IMG/VR virus record: IMGVR_UViG_3300047553_000177
Location: 1-64,000 of that record
Strand: one strand, 5' to 3'
Length of the DNA stretch: 64,000 bases
DNA from: a virus
Shown: in pieces, positions 32,848-39,181 of the stretch
Layout: every line of letters starts with the position of its first letter
Numbering within the stretch: the stretch's first letter is position 1
Made by a program: the position numbers and the translations under genes
The notes under the pieces: model-generated
The model's database searches: none
The model's input: only the letters and a program-made list of their open reading frames with translations
Told to the model about the DNA's origin: nothing

Positions 32848-32997
32848 ATGAGACAAGAGGAGTTTTTATTTTTAAGATCACAGGTTAGAGCATTTCACCC
32901 TGACTGGACTGACGAACAAGTTAATGAGGAGTGCAACAAAATCTTATCTGGGGAGTATAATGAAAATGAAGACTCTTGTTTATATTGTGGAAGCTAA
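32848..32997 (+). CDS. 49-residue micro-protein
   Basis: The ATG at 32848 lies 4 bases after the -7 box. The product begins MRQEEFLFLRSQVRAFHPDW, has an acidic middle and ends CLYCGS with a CxxC pair. It is protein-like in composition and is the first rightward gene after the operator cluster, so it may be an early regulator. No family is recognised. Confidence 0.6.
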   Translation: MRQEEFLFLRSQVRAFHPDWTDEQVNEECNKILSGEYNENEDSCLYCGS

Positions 32998-33009
32998 ACC
33001 AAAAATGCT

Positions 33010-33177
33010 ATGAAATTTCAAACATTCTCTTACAAGACCTATGGAACTAAAAAGTTCGGGGTTATGTTCTATTCTAACCTTAAAGGGTATGGAGTAAAAG
33101 TATACTTCAATAGGACTGTGGGGGTATTAATTTTAGAAACAAATGGCAAAAGTAAAACAAACACAGACAACGTTTAA
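33010..33177 (+). CDS. 55-residue micro-protein
   Basis: The frame from the ATG at 33010 to TAA at 33177 encodes MKFQTFSYKTYGTKKFGVMF and then a beta-rich remainder (GYGVKVYFNRTVGVLIL). It overlaps the next gene by 35 bases in another frame. The small basic, beta-type character suggests a nucleic-acid or host-protein binder, but nothing diagnostic is seen. Confidence 0.55.
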   Translation: MKFQTFSYKTYGTKKFGVMFYSNLKGYGVKVYFNRTVGVLILETNGKSKTNTDNV

Positions 33178-33280
33178 AGCTAAACCAAAAGTTAAGAGAC
33201 CTGGGATTCATGCTAAAACTAAACACTCAAAGTTGAAAACTTCTAAGCATTATCACAAACTTTCAGTTGGACAAGGGTAA
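33143..33280 (+). CDS. Small very basic protein, 45 aa
   Basis: MAKVKQTQTTFKAKPKVKRP, then GIHAKTKHSKLKTSKHYHKL and SVGQG. Short lysine-rich proteins with the pattern RPGxHAKxKxSKxKxSKxYxKxxxGQG recur in Bacteroidota phages; their role is not established. The charge suggests binding to DNA, RNA or ribosomes. It ends just before the next promoter. Confidence 0.65.
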   Translation: MAKVKQTQTTFKAKPKVKRPGIHAKTKHSKLKTSKHYHKLSVGQG

Positions 33281-33298
33281 TAAATTTAACTATATTTG
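33267..33298 (+). promoter_or_regulatory. Full -33/-7 promoter of the rightward operon
   Basis: TTG (33267-33269), 21 bases, then TATATTTG (33291-33298). Both elements and the spacing fit the Bacteroidota housekeeping sigma consensus. Transcription would start near 33305 and give a leader of about 270 bases before the gene at 33576. Confidence 0.7.
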
Positions 33299-33299
33299 C

Positions 33300-33575
33300 A
33301 TCTGCAACCGTAATCCTAAACGATCACCCCTGAGGTAACCAAAGTAGGGGGTCAGAAGTCGGGTTCTATTTCTATCGACATAGTTAGAAAAAGTTGTCCC
33401 CGATAGTTGCAAAAATGGAATTGATATAAGATACTGGGGAGGGTTAAAACTATAGGCTGACAGAAATGTTCCTCCGAAGGCTAAAGACGGCAGTAATCTA
33501 AAGGTCAATTTAAAACACAAAAAATTCCAAGGGGATAGGTGTATCCAATCGATAAATTTTATAATTTAGCAGAAT
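33300..33575 (+). ncRNA. Long structured leader of the rightward operon
   Basis: There is no convincing gene in this stretch. CTATCGACA pairs with TTGTC...CGATAG (about 33372-33408), the run of four C near 33327 pairs with GGGG near 33348, and GGAGG near 33440 with CCTCC near 33471. The many G+C blocks stand out from the A+T-rich flanks. It may be a riboregulator, an antitermination site or an mRNA stabiliser for the tail-fibre and lysis genes. Confidence 0.5.
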
Positions 33576-33803
33576 ATGCCTACTTACATTCAAACTGGGA
33601 TTTATCAGCCTCCCTTCACAAAAGAAGAAGACTCTGAGCAAGCAGTCGTTTATATTGATGACAAAGTCATTCAAATACTAGACGATAAAGATGAGCTCGT
33701 TGTACAATTCACATATGAAGAGCTTAGAGGCATCATGGCCATCATGGCTGCTGAACAAGAGAAATCTCATTTGTGGATACAGGCTATAGCTAGAAATAAC
33801 TAA
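33576..33803 (+). CDS. Hypothetical protein, 75 aa
   Basis: It has 75 residues (MPTYIQTGIYQPPFTKEEDS...), acidic with alternating beta strands and a C-terminal helix (LRGIMAIMAAEQEKSHLWIQ). The stop overlaps the ATG of the tail-fibre gene (TAATG). By position it may be a chaperone or accessory of the fibre, but no family is recognised. Confidence 0.6.
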   Translation: MPTYIQTGIYQPPFTKEEDSEQAVVYIDDKVIQILDDKDELVVQFTYEELRGIMAIMAAEQEKSHLWIQAIARNN

Positions 33804-35344
33804 TGGATACTTATAAGTTTAATAAAGATACTGTCCCTACTACAAAATCTACTGTTAGTATCCGTTCTTTAATAGATGTAGAGGAGAATGGGGGTAACAC
33901 AGAGATAGTTGATGGGATAAAAAACAATCAAGTACTTGTTGCACAAGCTTACTACAGGTCCCCAGGAGTATTAGATAAAGTTAAGTCATTCAGATTCAAG
34001 TACTTAGATGATGTAATCAAAGCTGGGTCTGGAATAACAGTAACACAGTCTAACGGAGAGATTACAATAGCAACATCTGGGGGTAGTTATGTCCCATATA
34101 CTGGGGCTACTGGAAACGTTGATCTTGGGGAATACGAACTAAAAGCTGGACAAATAGAATTCGATCAAACCCCAACTGGAACTGCTGGTGTAGCAGTAAT
34201 GAGATGGAATGATACAGATGGGACAGTGGATGTGGGAATGAAAGGTGGTAATGTAACTCTTCAAGTAGGACAAGAACAACTTGCTAGAGTAGTAAATAAA
34301 GTAGGATCAGACTTACTCGAAGCTAATTATCAAGCAGTTAGGGTTAGATTAGTATCTGAGGGTGGAGCAGCAGGGCAAAGACTTGCAGTTGTACTTGCTC
34401 AAGCTAATAATGATACTAACTCAGCAACAACAATAGGGATTGTAACAGAGACAATACTCAATAACCAAGAAGGATTTGTAACAACATCAGGGGTAGTAAG
34501 AGAAATCGACACAACTGGTAGCCTACAAGGGGAGACTTGGGTTGATGGGGATATACTTTATCTAAGTGGGACAACAGCTGGTCAGCTAACTAACATTAAA
34601 CCATCAGCCCCAACACATACAATCATTATAGGCTTTGTAGAATATGCTCATGCTAATCATGGGAAGATATTTGTAAAGGTAGATAATGGTTATGAAATTG
34701 ATGAACTACATAACGTAAACATCTCATCCCCAACAACTAACGATATACTTCAGTATAATGCTAGTAATCTTTGGGTAAATACATCACTATCATCAGCAGG
34801 AATTGAACCAACTATAACATCAGGAACAACTCTACAGTATTTCAGAGGTGACAAAACTTGGGACACATTACCAATTCAGAACTTCCAAACAACAACTGAT
34901 GGTACTGCGGTAACTGGTACAACAACTGGTACATTAACTGCATCAGTTTTAATTCCAGCCAACACTGTTAGCACGGGAGATTTATTGTACATCAAGACAA
35001 GAATCAGGAAAACAGGAACAGCTGGAACGGTAACAACACGTATGTATATCAACACAAGTAGTGCAATTGGTGGATCGTTGATAGCAACATCTGCAACTGC
35101 GGTAGCATCTTCTTTATATTTTCAATATGCAAGAACATTAGCAGTTAAATCAGCAACGAATACCGAATCAATGGCAGGTAACTTAAACGTTAATGCTGAT
35201 GACAATTTATCTGTTACAACTGCGGTCAGTGCATCGAATATCGATTGGACTGTAGATCAGTACTTAGTTGTGGCATTAACAAATGGCTCAACTGCTGATA
35301 CATCAAGAAGTTCATTTATTCACGTTCAAATCAATAAGCCATAA
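33803..35344 (+). CDS. Tail fibre / receptor-binding-like structural protein
   Basis: It has 513 residues. The N-terminal part ends with GSGITVTQSNGEITIATSGG, followed by YVPYTGATGNVDL and a glycine- and threonine-rich beta body with AQANNDTNSATTIGIVTE, GSLQGETWVDGDILYLSGT and a jelly-roll-like C-terminal end. These are features of trimeric fibre or baseplate-attached proteins in Bacteroidota phages. The N terminus probably anchors to the virion and the C-terminal domain to a surface polysaccharide or receptor (inference). Confidence 0.7.
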   Translation: MDTYKFNKDTVPTTKSTVSIRSLIDVEENGGNTEIVDGIKNNQVLVAQAYYRSPGVLDKVKSFRFKYLDDVIKAGSGITVTQSNGEITIATSGGSYVPYTGATGNVDLGEYELKAGQIEFDQTPTGTAGVAVMRWNDTDGTVDVGMKGGNVTLQVGQEQLARVVNKVGSDLLEANYQAVRVRLVSEGGAAGQRLAVVLAQANNDTNSATTIGIVTETILNNQEGFVTTSGVVREIDTTGSLQGETWVDGDILYLSGTTAGQLTNIKPSAPTHTIIIGFVEYAHANHGKIFVKVDNGYEIDELHNVNISSPTTNDILQYNASNLWVNTSLSSAGIEPTITSGTTLQYFRGDKTWDTLPIQNFQTTTDGTAVTGTTTGTLTASVLIPANTVSTGDLLYIKTRIRKTGTAGTVTTRMYINTSSAIGGSLIATSATAVASSLYFQYARTLAVKSATNTESMAGNLNVNADDNLSVTTAVSASNIDWTVDQYLVVALTNGSTADTSRSSFIHVQINKP

Positions 35345-35544
35345 TGGAAATAATTACCTACATAGATGGTTTAGTTACATATAGAGGATACGATTATCCA
35401 TACGAATCTTGTGAAAAAATAGATGACATATGTGTTCACATCTCAATGGGTGCAGGGGTATATGCAATCACTGCAGGCAACACAGTCATTAACAATGTGC
35501 TATGTAACTCAGCTGACGAAATTATTGCTATATTTGAAGCATGA
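35344..35544 (+). CDS. Small hypothetical protein, 66 aa
   Basis: It has 66 residues (MEIITYIDGLVTYRGYDYPY...), beta-rich with three cysteines. The start overlaps the fibre stop and the stop overlaps the next ATG (ATGA), so it is translated with both. It may be a fibre-associated cap or chaperone. No family is recognised. Confidence 0.6.
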   Translation: MEIITYIDGLVTYRGYDYPYESCEKIDDICVHISMGAGVYAITAGNTVINNVLCNSADEIIAIFEA

Positions 35545-36089
35545 AAAAATATTCTTACACAGAACTAGAAGCAGAGTTCAAGAGATTAGGTTACTCTTGG
35601 CCAGACTTCCATCTTATTGGTATTAGATCTAAAGCTAATGTCAATAACAAATTTGATGATCAGTTTTATATAGTACAAGGACCATTACTACATGATCCTG
35701 TTACTTGTACCACTAATCCAGGTAGACACTGGTTGTTAAACTTCATGAACCCTAAGGGTACCGCAGTACTTAAGCCGGGTCAGTATCTAGACACATGGAA
35801 ACTAGGTTTACACAGAGGTAAATATGAAGCTTTAGTACAACGTAAACCTATTACAGTTTACCGTGACACTGACAAAGACGAGACTGCTGAAGAACAAGGT
35901 ATAGAAGATACTGGTTTATTTGGTGTTAATATACACCGTGCTAATCCATCAGCTATAAGTTCACTTATCGAGAAGTGGTCAGCAGGATGTCAAGTACTAA
36001 ATAACCCAAAAGACTTTGCTAAGTTAATCAAGCTTTGTAAAGATTCAGGACTTAAAGACTTTACTTACACCCTATTAAGAGAGTTCTAA
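35541..36089 (+). CDS. Candidate endolysin (L,D-transpeptidase-like fold)
   Basis: It has 182 residues. A helical start (YTELEAEFKRLG) is followed by a compact domain with LHRGKYEALVQRKPITVYRD and the motif HRANPSAISS...KWSAGCQV. The order H, about 15 residues, then SxGC resembles the YkuD catalytic motif (H...S/T-x-G-C). It lies directly before a two-helix holin-like protein and two spanin-like proteins, the usual lysis cassette. It may cleave peptidoglycan cross-links. The enzyme class is inference. Confidence 0.6.
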   Translation: MKKYSYTELEAEFKRLGYSWPDFHLIGIRSKANVNNKFDDQFYIVQGPLLHDPVTCTTNPGRHWLLNFMNPKGTAVLKPGQYLDTWKLGLHRGKYEALVQRKPITVYRDTDKDETAEEQGIEDTGLFGVNIHRANPSAISSLIEKWSAGCQVLNNPKDFAKLIKLCKDSGLKDFTYTLLREF

Positions 36090-36343
36090 TGAAGAAGTGG
36101 ATACTATCTATATTAAGTAAGGACGGAGATCAAAGTTCTAAAAGACTTGTAGGTCTCTACTGTATCCTTACTGGATCAATCTTAGCATGGGTAGCTACAT
36201 TCTCAGAGTACAAAACCCCCGAGTATATGTATAACACTATAATGTTTATAGGAGGTGGAGTATTTGTAGGAACTATGTTAGAAGGAGTGTTTACTCAAAA
36301 GATAAATCTATCTAAACCTAAAGAAGATGAGCAAACCAATTAG
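36089..36343 (+). CDS. Holin-like protein
   Basis: It has 84 residues with two hydrophobic helices (LVGLYCILTGSILAWVATF at about 20-38 and IMFIGGGVFVGTMLEGVF near 50-67), a charged N terminus and a hydrophilic C-terminal tail. It sits between the endolysin candidate and the spanin-like genes. It would let lysin reach the wall at the end of infection. Size and topology fit a class II holin. Confidence 0.6.
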   Translation: MKKWILSILSKDGDQSSKRLVGLYCILTGSILAWVATFSEYKTPEYMYNTIMFIGGGVFVGTMLEGVFTQKINLSKPKEDEQTN

Positions 36344-36692
36344 TTATAAAATTGCACTACAAGGAATTACATTATCAATAATAATATTCTTAATAGCAGT
36401 ATTAATCGGGTTAGTATCACAACTTAAACAGAAAAAAGAGGAGAAAGAAAAAATACAAGCTAAACTAAAAGTAATATCAGATTTGTATGAGCTCAAAATT
36501 GACTCCATCAAGACTATGCACATTATAGACAGTCTAGCCTTTAATGATAGTATCAACAAATACAAGATACTAGCAAATGCAAACCTCATAATAACAATTA
36601 AAAAAGATAGAGATGAAGTCATTGGTCGTATTTCTACTGCTGATAACGATGAACGTGATCAGCTATGGGCAACTTACTCCCCAAAGAATTAA
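36327..36692 (+). CDS. Inner-membrane spanin-like protein
   Basis: It has 121 residues. After a short start it has one N-terminal membrane helix (LSIIIFLIAVLIGLV) followed by a long charged coiled coil (KQKKEEKEKIQAKLK...). This is the architecture of Rz-like i-spanins. It overlaps the holin by 17 bases, and the next gene begins inside its last 80 bases in another frame, a nested arrangement common for spanin pairs. Confidence 0.6.
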   Translation: MSKPISYKIALQGITLSIIIFLIAVLIGLVSQLKQKKEEKEKIQAKLKVISDLYELKIDSIKTMHIIDSLAFNDSINKYKILANANLIITIKKDRDEVIGRISTADNDERDQLWATYSPKN

Positions 36693-37059
36693 CTATAACA
36701 ATCAAGCTGGGGTATTCTTTACAACCAAGCAAGAAGAGGCATTGCTAAAAGCAATGGTAGAATTTGATGCTTGCAAAAAAAGTGAATTCATACTTAAGCA
36801 AAATGTTAATACCTACGAGATAAGACTAGCAGATAAAGACTTGGCAATCAATAAGTTAACTGACTCATATGTTAAATGTCAAGACTCAAGTAAAGCAAAT
36901 CTTGAGAAGATTGGGGAATTACAAGTAGAAATAGACAACATAAATATTGACCTTGCCAATACACAAGAAGATTTAACTACATACAAAATCTCTACTGGGG
37001 TATTTGTGTTTACTACTACTCTATTCATTACTACAACTGTATTAGCTCTAATTAAATAA
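36613..37059 (+). CDS. Spanin-like envelope protein with signal peptide and C-terminal membrane helix
   Basis: It has 148 residues. An N-terminal signal (MKSLVVFLLLITMNVISYGQ) is followed by a periplasmic coiled coil at about 40-125 and a C-terminal hydrophobic helix (VFVFTTTLFITTTVLALI). There is no lipobox. It starts inside the preceding gene. It may pair with the i-spanin or act as a unimolecular spanin. It ends just before a strong promoter. Confidence 0.55.
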   Translation: MKSLVVFLLLITMNVISYGQLTPQRINYNNQAGVFFTTKQEEALLKAMVEFDACKKSEFILKQNVNTYEIRLADKDLAINKLTDSYVKCQDSSKANLEKIGELQVEIDNINIDLANTQEDLTTYKISTGVFVFTTTLFITTTVLALIK

Positions 37060-37063
37060 AAAA

Positions 37064-37096
37064 TTTGGTTATATAAGAGATCTTGTTATACATTTG
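37064..37096 (+). promoter_or_regulatory. Full -33/-7 promoter before the co-chaperonin gene
   Basis: TTTG (37064-37067), 21 bases, then TACATTTG (37089-37096), an excellent match to the Bacteroidota consensus. The ATG follows at 37112. It would drive the co-chaperonin and the terminase group as a separate unit. Confidence 0.72.
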
Positions 37097-37111
37097 CAAA
37101 AAGCAAATCAA

Positions 37112-37399
37112 ATGAACAAGATTAATTTCGAACCTAGCCGTGATTGGATAGTTCTTCCAATCCCTACGAAAACAACAACTGATGCAGGTATTATCTTAAC
37201 TGGAAAATCTGCAGATTCTTTAAGGTCTAACATTCTAGAAGTATTAGCTGCAGGTCCTGACTGTAAATACAGTGTTGGGGATATTGTATATATTCACCCA
37301 GCTTCTGAAGGATTGATTATAGAAATCGATGGATCAGAGTACATCATGGTTAATGAATCAATGGCTGTAGTAGGGAGAGTATCTAAAACATCTAAGTAA
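37112..37399 (+). CDS. GroES-like co-chaperonin (Cpn10)
   Basis: It starts at the ATG at 37112 after the promoter (95 residues); a TTG-started longer frame overlaps the promoter. The Cpn10 pattern is clear: DWIVLPIPTKTTTDAGIILT at the start with the mobile loop region, EVLAAGPDCKYSVGDIVYI in the middle and YIMVNESMAVVGRV at the end. Phage co-chaperonins such as T4 gp31 replace host GroES so that GroEL can fold the capsid protein. No GroEL gene is seen in the window. Confidence 0.85.
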   Translation: MNKINFEPSRDWIVLPIPTKTTTDAGIILTGKSADSLRSNILEVLAAGPDCKYSVGDIVYIHPASEGLIIEIDGSEYIMVNESMAVVGRVSKTSK

Positions 37400-37662
37400 T
37401 GAACGGAACAGTAACAATTAGTTTAAGTGACTATGAGTTATTGAAAAATCAATCTTCTGCAGGAAAGCAAACAGCATTAGATGTTGTAAAAGCTGCAAAA
37501 GAAATAGAGGTATTCCTAACATTCCTAGTCACAAGAGAAAATATTGAAGAATATATATCTGAATTTAACTCATACTCAAAGACTTGTAAAATAGAAATGG
37601 TTGATGGTAGAGCTAAAATAAAGTTTATAGATAAAACAACTTTTGAAAATGAGGAAGATTAA
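37399..37662 (+). CDS. Hypothetical protein, 87 aa
   Basis: It has 87 residues (MNGTVTISLSDYELLKNQSS...), a beta start followed by a long helix and a beta end. It is contiguous with the co-chaperonin gene, and its stop region overlaps the ATG of the next gene. No family is recognised. Confidence 0.55.
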   Translation: MNGTVTISLSDYELLKNQSSAGKQTALDVVKAAKEIEVFLTFLVTRENIEEYISEFNSYSKTCKIEMVDGRAKIKFIDKTTFENEED

Positions 37663-37966
37663 CATTAACACAGACTCAACTCTAAAGTTCATACAAGTAT
37701 TCAACGGCATACTAGAGTTGACGGACACGGAGATGCAGGTTCTATCTTCTCTAATTGATAATAGAGAGACAGTAAACCTATGCTCTCCAGCTAATAAGAG
37801 AAAAGTAGCAGAAACTTTAAACATTAAAGACCACAATACACTTAATAACTATGTCAAAAGACTGAAAGATAAGGGAGCTATTGTAATGACTAAGAATGGG
37901 TATGAGTTATCTAAACTTTTAAATAAAGAAGCTGCACAAATAATCATAACACCTACAGATCTATGA
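37649..37966 (+). CDS. Winged-helix DNA-binding regulator
   Basis: It starts at the ATG at 37649 (MRKININTDSTLKFIQVFNG), 105 residues; the earlier TTG is less likely. The centre reads as a winged helix: LTDTEMQVLSSLIDN, then RKVAETLNIKDHNTLNNYVKRLKDKGAI (in part), then a wing KNGYELSK. MarR-like proteins and phage late regulators share this form. Its place before the terminase group makes a late-gene regulator plausible, perhaps at the GGTA palindromes (inference). Confidence 0.65.
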   Translation: MRKININTDSTLKFIQVFNGILELTDTEMQVLSSLIDNRETVNLCSPANKRKVAETLNIKDHNTLNNYVKRLKDKGAIVMTKNGYELSKLLNKEAAQIIITPTDL

Positions 37967-38292
37967 ACATTTTTAAGAAAGCATGGAACTTTACTAAAGC
38001 AGCGGCTGAATTCTTAAAAGAAGGGCAGCCAATTGTAGAAGAAGCTGTGTACAATAAAAGAATGAAGGCCTGTTTAGAGTGCCCTAATCTTGCAGAAGAC
38101 AATACCTGTAACCTATGTGGGTGCTTTATGCCTAGAAAAGCTGGATGGGCTACATCATTTTGTGTAGATTCCCCAAGAAAATGGGATAAAGAGATTATAG
38201 GAAAAAATGGTAAAAAGATAGACCTACGAAATGCAAAAGGAAAAGATAATAATACAGAAGCTAGCAACAAAGTACAACCTACCTCTGAATAA
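37963..38292 (+). CDS. Zinc-ribbon-like protein
   Basis: It has 109 residues. A helical start (FKKAWNFTKAAAEFLK) precedes CLECPNL, CNLCGCFMPRKAGW and FCVDS, giving five or six cysteines in CxxC pairs suited to zinc. The C-terminal tail is basic. The start overlaps the regulator stop (ATGA), and its end overlaps the HU-like gene by 62 bases. A similar cysteine-rich protein is common next to terminase genes in Bacteroidota phages. Confidence 0.6.
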   Translation: MNIFKKAWNFTKAAAEFLKEGQPIVEEAVYNKRMKACLECPNLAEDNTCNLCGCFMPRKAGWATSFCVDSPRKWDKEIIGKNGKKIDLRNAKGKDNNTEASNKVQPTSE

Positions 38293-38470
38293 AATAGAGG
38301 AGATAGTTTACTTTCAATTCAAGTATGCAGCTAAAATTATCAAACAAGGTGATTTTGAGACAGTTAGACTACCATATTTTGGAAAATTTCATGCAAAAAA
38401 GTCTAGAATTGCTCACATAAACGAACTAAAAAGAAGGAAAAATGAAAGACTTGCTAACGGTAAACAATAA
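38231..38470 (+). CDS. HU/IHF-like DNA-bending protein
   Basis: It has 79 residues, near the length of bacterial HU (about 90). Helices (IIIQKLATKYNLPLNKIEEIV, in part) precede the beta-arm signature VRLPYFGKFHAKKSR, matching the HU pattern with its FGKF turn and basic arm. IHF-like genes are part of the conserved crAss-like gene set. It may compact or bend phage DNA for packaging or transcription. Confidence 0.68.
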   Translation: MQKEKIIIQKLATKYNLPLNKIEEIVYFQFKYAAKIIKQGDFETVRLPYFGKFHAKKSRIAHINELKRRKNERLANGKQ

Positions 38471-38939
38471 CGTAGTTATACCATCACCATATGCATTGAC
38501 TATCCCTGAATTTGAGAAGTTATCTGTAAAAGAACTAAGCTTTGTCTACTTCTATACTGATCATAGGTCTAACTATGCAGCTTATGAAGAAGATGAGAGA
38601 AGAGAAGTATTATCAAAAGATTTGCAGATAAAAGTAAACCCTAAAATTGCAACAGCAGTAGATAAATATAAAGAACTATCTGATACTCATGCAATTAAGC
38701 TTCTTAAATCTGGAAGATTAGCTGTAAATAAGTTAGAACAATACTTTAAAAATATTGACCTAACAGCTATGGATGAAAATGGGAAGCTTCTTTATCAAGC
38801 CAAGGACCTAGTTGCTAATCTATCTAAGATTGGGGAGGTAATTGAAGGACTAGATAGACTTGAAGAACTCGTACAAAAGCAACAGGCCAAGGACAACCCT
38901 AACAGAGCAGGTGTAAAAACAAACAAATATAGTGAATAA
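38442..38939 (+). CDS. Candidate small terminase subunit
   Basis: It has 165 residues, mostly helical, with a polar C-terminal tail (QQAKDNPNRAGVKTNKYSE). It lies two genes before the large terminase. The helical middle (IKLLKSGRLAVNKLEQYF) could oligomerise. The position is typical of the DNA-recognition subunit, but no helix-turn-helix is certain. It overlaps the HU-like gene by 29 bases. Confidence 0.45.
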   Translation: MKDLLTVNNNVVIPSPYALTIPEFEKLSVKELSFVYFYTDHRSNYAAYEEDERREVLSKDLQIKVNPKIATAVDKYKELSDTHAIKLLKSGRLAVNKLEQYFKNIDLTAMDENGKLLYQAKDLVANLSKIGEVIEGLDRLEELVQKQQAKDNPNRAGVKTNKYSE

Positions 38940-39181
38940 TGAATAAACCAATTATACTCCCAGTACTAGTAATGAATGAAGAGACATTCAGACTAAAAAA
39001 GTTAGGGCTAATAGGGGACGACTACAACTATGACTCAGAAGAGATGATATTTTACAATATCGACGCTGTTGCCGTATCTTCTGTAAGTTCAGATATGACT
39101 GAAATATGGGTAGGAGGCAAAGTATTGCAATGCCCTATGAAATTAAGAGCTGTTAGAGATAAAATAGAAAATGTTAAGTAA
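38939..39181 (+). CDS. Hypothetical protein, 80 aa
   Basis: It has 80 residues, beta-rich and acidic (MNKPIILPVLVMNEETFRLK..., AVAVSSVSSDMTEIWVGG). It overlaps the terminase start by 11 bases and the preceding stop by one base. It may be a small head or packaging accessory. No family is recognised. Confidence 0.55.
   Translation: MNKPIILPVLVMNEETFRLKKLGLIGDDYNYDSEEMIFYNIDAVAVSSVSSDMTEIWVGGKVLQCPMKLRAVRDKIENVK

Noticed and set aside
33290-33520. 76-residue minus-strand frame
   Set aside because: It is antisense to the structured leader and promoter and lacks coding character.
29100-33600. CRISPR array
   Set aside because: The repeats seen are unequal, structured and not regularly spaced with unique spacers.
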